A stretch of DNA of 6,276 nt from Actinomycetes bacterium (GTDB lineage: Bacteria; Actinomycetota; Coriobacteriia; Anaerosomatales; JAJZPX01): NCBI GenBank assembly GCA_021811025.1, contig JAJZPX010000122.1:1-6276 (forward strand), in the 5' to 3' direction. Shown here in pieces: positions 1 to 4,490 of this stretch. A model generated the notes under the pieces. The model saw only the letters and a program-made list of their open reading frames with translations, made no database searches and was not told the origin of the DNA. Position 1 is the first letter of the stretch. Each line of letters starts with the position of its first letter. Made by a program: the position numbers and the translations under genes.

Positions 1-851
1 TTGAGTTCTATCGGAAGCGTCATCCCGAGCAAACTTTCGCTCCTTCAGATCTCGATGGCGCCGATCTTCTTGACGCGTTTGAGGCGTGGTGCCGGAACCT
101 GGGGCCGGACGATCTCCACGACCCGGACCGGAACCGGTGGGTTCGGGTGTCCGACACGAGAAGGGTCGGCCGGTCGTTGCTGGTTGACGTCGAGGTCGGG
201 TCGTGGGGCGAGGCGGGAGCGCTCCGTGACGCGCAATCGGGAACGGTGGTCACGGCGATTACCGAAGACCAGGCACCGACTGGTATGACGCGGGCACTGC
301 TCCACGTGCCGACGCCCGGGGAGACAGCCTTGTACTTCTGCGAGTACTCGGGCCGGGGAAGCGGTGGAACGATTCTACTGACCAACTTCGCCACGCACTG
401 GAGCCACAGCTCAGACTTCACGATGAAGCGCAACGCTGTCACCGAGGGTGAAGTGTGGGCCGAGTCCGCGGAGCTGAGGGAGGTCGAGGTTCGCGTCAGG
501 GAGCACTCGTCGGACCTGGCGGATCCCACGTCCGAGACCTTGGCCATCCTGTCTCATGTGCTGCGCCCGCCGAGGAGGCACTTCTTGCGTCGCGACCTCC
601 TGGATGAGCTTCGCGCCCATCCTGAGCGTGCGGCCCGTTCGGTCGGGCTGTCCGACATGCCGCAGAGGTCCGAGGTTCTCGTGACACTGCGCACCAGTGA
701 GGGACGGCAGAAGAAGTTCGTGCTGGGAGACGGCGACGACCTACCGTCCATGCGCGAGGAACTGAACGGTCCGGGAGAGCCCCCGCTGAGCGACGAGGTC
801 TTTGTCAGTCGTTGCGAGGAGAAGGCGGCCGACTTGCTCGACCGGCTCTAG
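1..851 (+). CDS. Hypothetical soluble protein, 5'-truncated by the window edge
   Basis: The frame is open from base 3 (a GAG codon) to a TAG at 849-851, giving 282 visible residues. The GTG at 147 is only an internal valine of RWVRVSDTRR, so the real start lies left of the window. I do not recognise the family. The visible part begins with an acidic helical stretch (DLLDAFEAW, residues 21-29). A probable beta-rich core follows: a basic strand region (RRVGRSLLVDVEV, 53-65), then ALLHVPTPGETALYF (98-112), a Gly-rich SGRGSGGTILLTNF (116-129) and a second block with FTMKR (139-143). The C-terminal third is charged and helical (RPPRRHFLRRDLLDELR, 188-204) and ends in a Glu-rich helix. I see no signal peptide, membrane segment or obvious catalytic motif. 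A small membrane-protein gene follows after 33 nt on the same strand, so the two probably form a unit. That the reading frame is a real gene is fairly sure; its function is unknown. Confidence 0.75.
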   Translation, partial: EFYRKRHPEQTFAPSDLDGADLLDAFEAWCRNLGPDDLHDPDRNRWVRVSDTRRVGRSLLVDVEVGSWGEAGALRDAQSGTVVTAITEDQAPTGMTRALLHVPTPGETALYFCEYSGRGSGGTILLTNFATHWSHSSDFTMKRNAVTEGEVWAESAELREVEVRVREHSSDLADPTSETLAILSHVLRPPRRHFLRRDLLDELRAHPERAARSVGLSDMPQRSEVLVTLRTSEGRQKKFVLGDGDDLPSMREELNGPGEPPLSDEVFVSRCEEKAADLLDRL

Positions 852-872
852 CCGCTCGTCCGTTGGAACCAC

Positions 873-878
873 GAGGTG
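873..878 (+). promoter_or_regulatory. Ribosome binding site of the four-TM protein gene
   Basis: GAGGTG matches six bases of the Shine-Dalgarno consensus (AGGAGGTG). Its 6-nt spacing to TTG at 885 favours that start. GTG at 882 would be 3 nt away, and GTG at 876 lies inside the site and cannot be served by it. The ATG at 880 is followed at once by a stop in its frame. Confidence 0.55.
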
Positions 879-884
879 TATGTG

Positions 885-1400
885 TTGAGCAAGACATCGC
901 TTCTTCCCATTGTGGTCGATCACTTCCGGACGCTCGTCGACTCGGAGACCGGTAAGGTCTGCTGGCGCGATGTTGTTGAGCAGTTCGCTCTGCCCGCCGT
1001 CGTGGCAGCGGCCAGCCTTGCGACGGGTTGGTACTGGAAGGACACGGCGGGAGCCGTGGCCGGCGTGTCCATCGTGGCAGCGCTGCTGTGCTCGATGGCC
1101 GTGTTCATCTTCCAGCTGCGACTCGAGACGCATCAGATCAACGACAAGCGACTGGTGTCCCGAGACTACGAGCTGCTCGACGAGACGTTCTACAACGTGA
1201 TGTGGGCCATCATCGTTGGACTTGGCCTTGCGCTGTACCTGATTGCCGTTGATGCGCTAGGGATGTTCGGTAACGACCTCAGAGGGCAGCTTCTCACCGC
1301 AGCAGCTGTCTTCGTGGCAGCCCACTTCCTGTCGGTGATCGCGATGAGCCTCAAGCGGCTTCGTCGTGCCTACGAGCGCATCGCGGCGCGGAAGCGCTAG
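885..1400 (+). CDS. Small integral membrane protein with four predicted TM segments
   Basis: This encodes a 171-residue protein if it starts at TTG 885, the choice made from ribosome binding site spacing. GTG 882 and GTG 876 are in frame and would add one or three residues. Four hydrophobic segments can be read: about 34-50 (ALPAVVAAASLATGWYW), 55-78 (AGAVAGVSIVAALLCS onward), 103-124 (VMWAIIVGLGLALYLIAV) and 136-156 (LLTAAAVFVAAHFLSVIAM). The 23-residue loop between TM2 and TM3 is charged, and the tail is strongly basic (KRLRRAYERIAARKR). By the positive-inside rule this suggests both termini and the central loop are cytoplasmic. The N-terminus (about 1-33, containing DHFRTLVDSETG) is soluble. 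It follows the unrecognised soluble gene by 33 nt and is probably co-transcribed with it. I know no named family; such a soluble plus membrane pair beside an RM operon is compatible with a membrane-linked defence unit, but that is inference. The gene ends facing the convergent RM operon. Confidence 0.68.
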   Translation: MSKTSLLPIVVDHFRTLVDSETGKVCWRDVVEQFALPAVVAAASLATGWYWKDTAGAVAGVSIVAALLCSMAVFIFQLRLETHQINDKRLVSRDYELLDETFYNVMWAIIVGLGLALYLIAVDALGMFGNDLRGQLLTAAAVFVAAHFLSVIAMSLKRLRRAYERIAARKR

Positions 1401-1415
1401 CGAGACTTGTCTTGC
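1400..1415. terminator. Short hairpin at the convergent gene ends, possible weak terminator
   Basis: GCGAGA and TCTTGC can pair as a 6-bp stem (one G-T pair) around a CTTG loop. The stem begins on the last base of the plus-strand stop codon. No T-run follows on either strand, so it is not a classic intrinsic terminator. The rest of the 67-nt gap to the minus-strand stop at 1468 holds only another weak inverted pair, CCGGG 1441-1445 with CCCGG 1458-1462. Its position between converging genes is the main argument for a role. Confidence 0.2.
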
Positions 1416-1467
1416 GCAGTCCCCCTCGGCGGTGTGTCGGCCGGGACGACGGTCCAGCCCGGATGAG

Positions 1468-2148
1468 CTAGTTGTGCAGCGCATGGACGCCGGCAACGAG
1501 CAGCCAGTATCCCGCACTCCCCGACGGTGCGACGTGCCATCCGCCTATGCTGCAGGCGAGGAAGACCTGGTCCGCCGCGTCGACCTGCGCGTCTATCTGG
1601 TCAAACGCGTCCAGGTCAAGCTGCCCGTCCGGATAGAGGCGTATGTCGTCAAGCGGACTGTTGATCTTCAGTTCGCCGGTCCACCACCGCACGCGGGGTT
1701 CGTCCCCGTGGCCGAAGTCAGCGAGGTCGAGCGTGACCCGATCCGGCGTGATGATGCAGAGGGAGTTCGCGGCCTCAGTGAAACGACACGACCTGCCGTG
1801 CCCGTCTTGCACGGGTTCGCCATCGAAACCGTCAGCAAGAGAGCCGCACGCAACGTGGCCGAGCGCCTCACTCATGAACGCAGCGGCTGAATGGCGCAGG
1901 ATCTCGAGGCTGCCGGGAGCGAAACCGACGTTCTCGCGATGGGGCGCTGTGACGTAGAGAGGCACGGCGTCGAACGCAATGACATCGCCGAGAGCGATTG
2001 GGCCGCCCGCAACCGCGAGGTCGTCGCGAGTTGGGAAGTACCCGTTGTCCTGCTTGACGCGGACAAAGCCGTAGGTGTCGAGGTCCACCCCGGCAAGGCA
2101 TGCCCGGGTGCCGCCGAACTTGCTCAGATGTGTGACAACGATCTCCAT
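1468..2148 (-). CDS. Probable dual OB-fold (DuOB) protein linked to DUF488
   Basis: A 226-residue protein from an ATG 18 nt after the preceding gene's stop, with a G-run (2152-2157) just ahead of the start. The opening (VVTHLSKFGGTRACLAGVDL, residues 4-23, then GFVRV) matches my memory of the dual-OB domain family: a strand, a short Ser/Lys-Gly-Gly turn, then a CLAG-type strand leading into a 'D.DTGRWVR'-like stretch. A second beta-rich half runs from about 128 (SLCIITPDRVTLDLADFG) through WWTGEL (155-160), where a second OB fold would lie. It closes with VFLACSIGGWH (195-205) and WLLVAGVHAL (215-224). OB folds usually bind single-stranded nucleic acid, and DuOB proteins are typically encoded beside DUF488 genes. 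As the last gene after two DUF488 genes in an RM operon it is most likely a nucleic-acid-binding partner. No catalytic motif is evident. The family call rests on pattern memory and operon context, not on a search. Confidence 0.72.
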   Translation of the reverse strand: MEIVVTHLSKFGGTRACLAGVDLDTYGFVRVKQDNGYFPTRDDLAVAGGPIALGDVIAFDAVPLYVTAPHRENVGFAPGSLEILRHSAAAFMSEALGHVACGSLADGFDGEPVQDGHGRSCRFTEAANSLCIITPDRVTLDLADFGHGDEPRVRWWTGELKINSPLDDIRLYPDGQLDLDAFDQIDAQVDAADQVFLACSIGGWHVAPSGSAGYWLLVAGVHALHN

Positions 2149-2166
2149 CGGCCCCCCGATGCCCGA

Positions 2167-2601
2167 CTACAAGTCGACCCGCCTCACATCTTGCCAGTGC
2201 CGGGCTAGATGCTCCACCACTAACCGCCGATGGCAGCGTTCGGCCGTCGGCTCGGAGCAGAGCAAGACGGTCGGCACTTCGAAGTAGGCGGGCGTGAGCT
2301 GCCGCTCGGGGGCACGGCGGTCGAGTGTAGCCTGGAAGTCGACCACGTAACGGTCCCAGTCTCCGGTCGTCTTGTACGCCTTCAGAGTCGACTCCTCTGG
2401 AGCGAGGTCAGGGATGTGCACGTAGGCCGCGTCACAAATCTGGCGCAAGAAGTACGGGAGATCGCGGCCTTTCGTGAAGCCCGCAAGCTGGGATGAGTTG
2501 TTGAGACGGATGTCAACGAGGCGCCGTACTCCAGCCCTCTTCAGTCGCTCGAAGAAGTCCTCTGCGGACTTCTGGGTGAAACCGATCGTGTAGATCTCCA
2601 C
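2167..2601 (-). CDS. DUF488 family protein, TIGFT type
   Basis: A 144-residue protein starting with GTG, a start fixed by a strong GGAGG 7 nt upstream. The DUF488 signatures are present: YTIGFTQKSAEDFF at 4-17, LVDIRLNNSSQLAGFTKGR at 28-46, YVHIPDLAP at 60-68, and the C-terminal LLCSEPTAERCHRRL at 113-127, with Cys115, Glu117, Cys123, His124 and Arg125 as the likely functional residues. The length is normal, and the set of motifs marks the compact subfamily with 'NNSSQLAGFTK' in place of the 'SPYSR' segment. DUF488 belongs with RapZ-C and DUF4326 in the rhodanese-phosphatase superfamily. Published comparative genomics, as I recall it, predicts phosphate- or sugar-directed chemistry on nucleic-acid ends in conflict systems; no reaction is proven for this protein. 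The gene overlaps the other DUF488 gene by 61 nt and is followed by the dual-OB gene, so the three probably act together. Confidence 0.92.
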   Translation of the reverse strand: MEIYTIGFTQKSAEDFFERLKRAGVRRLVDIRLNNSSQLAGFTKGRDLPYFLRQICDAAYVHIPDLAPEESTLKAYKTTGDWDRYVVDFQATLDRRAPERQLTPAYFEVPTVLLCSEPTAERCHRRLVVEHLARHWQDVRRVDL

Positions 2602-3098
2602 GTCGTGTCCTCCCCTTCCAGAAGCGTCGTCTGTGCTGGGATGGCCTCGAAGGCGATCAGCGAATCATCACGCAGGATGTGCACTACCTGGTGACCTCGC
2701 GCAGCTAGCACGCGGGACACGAGCAGGTGACGGTGACAGACGGCCGGATCGCCTTCACTACACAATAGGGCCACCTGCAGGCCTTTGCTCTCACCGTTTT
2801 CGAGCCGCTCAATCCCTTCCAGGAATCTCGGGTCCTCCGCCATCTTGTAGTACAAGACGAAGCCTTGGTCGTCGTAGAACCACGGTTCCTCGGGTCGACC
2901 GCCGAGGATCTCTCCGAGGAAGACGTAGCCAATGCCCGCTTCCTTGAGAACGGCCTTCAGCGCTTCCCTGTTGAACTGGGAGGCATGCCGCGAGTACGGC
3001 GAGCTCCTCAAGTCCGCAACGACCTCGACCTTGTTGTGCTGCAGGACGCAAAGCAGGTCGTCTTGCGTCCGGTCCGAGTGTCCGAGAGTAAGGAACAT
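2541..3098 (-). CDS. DUF488 family protein, TLGHS type
   Basis: A 185-residue protein starting at an ATG 6 nt after the S-subunit stop. It carries the classic DUF488 motifs: LTLGHSDRTQDDLL at 3-16, VVADLRSSPYSRHASQFNRE at 26-45, YVFLGEILGGRP at 58-69, a Tyr/Asp-rich insert (WFYDDQGFVLYYKMAEDP, 73-90), and LLCSEGDPAVCHRHLL at 111-126 with Cys113, Glu115, Cys121, His122 and Arg123. VVHIL (138-142) closes the fold as in relatives. The reaction is unproven; the family is placed in the rhodanese-phosphatase superfamily with RapZ-C and DUF4326 and is thought to act on nucleic-acid or nucleotide phosphates. About the last 20 residues (from TTWRSTRS) are Ser/Arg-rich and lie over the start of the next gene in another frame, so they are probably an unstructured tail outside the domain. 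Position directly after M and S genes suggests a DNA-related accessory role. Confidence 0.92.
   Translation of the reverse strand: MFLTLGHSDRTQDDLLCVLQHNKVEVVADLRSSPYSRHASQFNREALKAVLKEAGIGYVFLGEILGGRPEEPWFYDDQGFVLYYKMAEDPRFLEGIERLENGESKGLQVALLCSEGDPAVCHRHLLVSRVLAARGHQVVHILRDDSLIAFEAIPAQTTLLEGEDTTWRSTRSVSPRSPQRTSSSD
2609..2613 (-). promoter_or_regulatory. Ribosome binding site inside the upstream DUF488 gene
   Basis: On the minus strand GGAGG, within AAGGGGAGGAC, lies 7 nt before the GTG at 2601. It sits wholly inside the coding region of the preceding DUF488 gene, where it encodes part of LEGED. It supports both the GTG start and a true 61-nt gene overlap with coupled translation. Confidence 0.75.
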
Positions 3099-3104
3099 GG
3101 GTGC

Positions 3105-4490
3105 CTACAGTTGGGTTGGGGTTGGTTCGTACTCCTCAAGTGCAGCCAGGAGGATCGCATAGGCCTCCGACTCGCAGCGCTCCGCCTCATCGAAAGCTCT
3201 CCATGCGTCCGTGACGTCGTCGTACGCATCACCATGGGGAGCGGGAACGACGATTGTCTCGACGTCGCCCGGATAGACCGAGTCGACGACAGACCCGCAT
3301 GCCCGTGCAGATAGCTGTGCCTGCACGACTGCTGAAGACAACGCCAGGTAGAGAAACCCCGGGGAAGCGTTCTCTGGGATGAGTCGGCCAACATGGCCGC
3401 TGGCGAGCCATCCGTCTCGGGTCGCTGTGACCATCACCGGTGTGCCGAGTCGGCCTTCTACACGTCCGTCCGCCGGGTAGACGATCCATCCTTGTTCGAG
3501 TTGGTAGCGCTGCGGGTCTGCCAGGGCTGCGGGCGCGATGTGCTTCAGACCGACCGGCCGCCATTGCAGAAGCTGGCGCCCCGACAGGATTGGACGACCG
3601 TACTCCTGTTCCACGTAGATCGTCTTGTAGCGCCCGGCCGGCTTCACCACTTTGGCCAAGGTGTCGAGTCGGACCCCGCTGCGTCCCCGCAGTGCTTGGA
3701 CGGCATGATGGACCCCTGGGTCGAAGTAGGCCGCATCAACCCGTCCCCAGTGGGCGAGCACCTGCGCCTGGAGACTCCACCCACGAGCTAGGCTTCGCTG
3801 CGGGAGCTCCACGCCGTGGGCTGCGTCGAACCGCTTCCTGGCCTCAGACAGCGTCATCCTTGCAGCCTGCCTCAGTGTGAACGCTCTACGCGCAAGTCCG
3901 GCTACCTGCTGGACGATGCCCGGTAGCAGTGGGAGCTCGACGGCTTCGAGGTGCTCAACGCTGATGTGGTCCACGACCGAGCCCGTCTTGCTCCTTCGCA
4001 AGATCGCCTGCCCCGGCTGAGTCGCCAAGAACGCTTGCACGTAGAAGCGGAGGTCCACGTCCTCTATCCACAGTCTCAGCAGGTCGTGGCTGTGCACGAA
4101 GGACGACAGGTACTGGTCTGCAACAACGAGAGGACCGAGGTTCCGCCCCGAACACGTTTGGAGGATCGTGCCCGGTTCGACTTGGTACAGAGGTAGGTTA
4201 GTTCGACGATTCGAGAGGTGGGATCTGGCTGTCGGCAGGTACTCCAGGATGTCGTACGGCTGCAGGTAGGGTGATGCAGGTTCACCAGGCGCAGCATACG
4301 CGCGGGTGAGGCGCTTGGGTGCCCATACCGCCCCGATGCCGTCTTTGCCGCCGACCGAGACGAACTCGACGCCTGCGTGGCGAATACGGTCAACCAGCCG
4401 TGCAACGCGCCGCCCCTCTGATAAGAAGTAGGGTGCGTCTACGCGGGTCTCGCGAACAAGCTCAGTTCTATCGATGACGTCGAGGATCAC
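3105..4490 (-). CDS. hsdS: Type I restriction-modification specificity (S) subunit
   Basis: A 461-residue DNA-recognition subunit; it would bind a bipartite site and bring the methyltransferase to it. It has two homologous halves. RVDAPYF (16-22) recurs as RVDAAYF (250-256), and GSVVDHISVEHLEAVELPL (170-188) recurs as GSVVDSVYPGDVETIVVPA (399-417). Each half is thus a target-recognition domain followed by a helical spacer: about 190-230 (AGLARRAFTLRQAARMTLSE) after the first, and 425-455 at the C-terminus. The sequences between these anchors differ, so an asymmetric target is expected. The start is GTG at 4490, whose GTGA overlaps the TGA of the M gene, so translation is probably coupled by reinitiation; the upstream ribosome binding site is weak. 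Length and two-TRD layout are normal for HsdS or the S subunit of type IIB enzymes. The exact recognition sequence cannot be read from the protein. Confidence 0.9.
   Translation of the reverse strand: MILDVIDRTELVRETRVDAPYFLSEGRRVARLVDRIRHAGVEFVSVGGKDGIGAVWAPKRLTRAYAAPGEPASPYLQPYDILEYLPTARSHLSNRRTNLPLYQVEPGTILQTCSGRNLGPLVVADQYLSSFVHSHDLLRLWIEDVDLRFYVQAFLATQPGQAILRRSKTGSVVDHISVEHLEAVELPLLPGIVQQVAGLARRAFTLRQAARMTLSEARKRFDAAHGVELPQRSLARGWSLQAQVLAHWGRVDAAYFDPGVHHAVQALRGRSGVRLDTLAKVVKPAGRYKTIYVEQEYGRPILSGRQLLQWRPVGLKHIAPAALADPQRYQLEQGWIVYPADGRVEGRLGTPVMVTATRDGWLASGHVGRLIPENASPGFLYLALSSAVVQAQLSARACGSVVDSVYPGDVETIVVPAPHGDAYDDVTDAWRAFDEAERCESEAYAILLAALEEYEPTPTQL

Noticed and set aside
1..288. TTG-started 95-codon plus-strand frame at the left edge
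   Set aside because: It is the shifted frame of the truncated soluble-protein gene. Its translation is Arg/Thr/Gly-rich low complexity, while frame 3 runs on without a break to 851.
20..547. Minus-strand 175-codon frame across the first gene
   Set aside because: Its translation is Ser/Arg/Pro-rich and shadow-like, and it is antisense to a longer frame that fits the downstream gene's spacing.
1366..1957. Plus-strand open frames over the dual-OB gene and the 3' end of the membrane gene
   Set aside because: They overlap two better-supported genes, and their translations resemble the antisense of the minus-strand protein.
2541..2601. A frameshift or sequencing error joining the two DUF488 genes
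   Set aside because: Each gene has its own complete set of DUF488 motifs, and the second has a strong, well-spaced ribosome binding site, so these are two intact overlapping genes, not one broken gene.
3440..3880. Plus-strand open frames inside the S-subunit gene (also 3393-3791)
   Set aside because: They are antisense to a well-supported gene, with Arg/Pro-rich translations typical of frame shadows and no good ribosome binding site seen.
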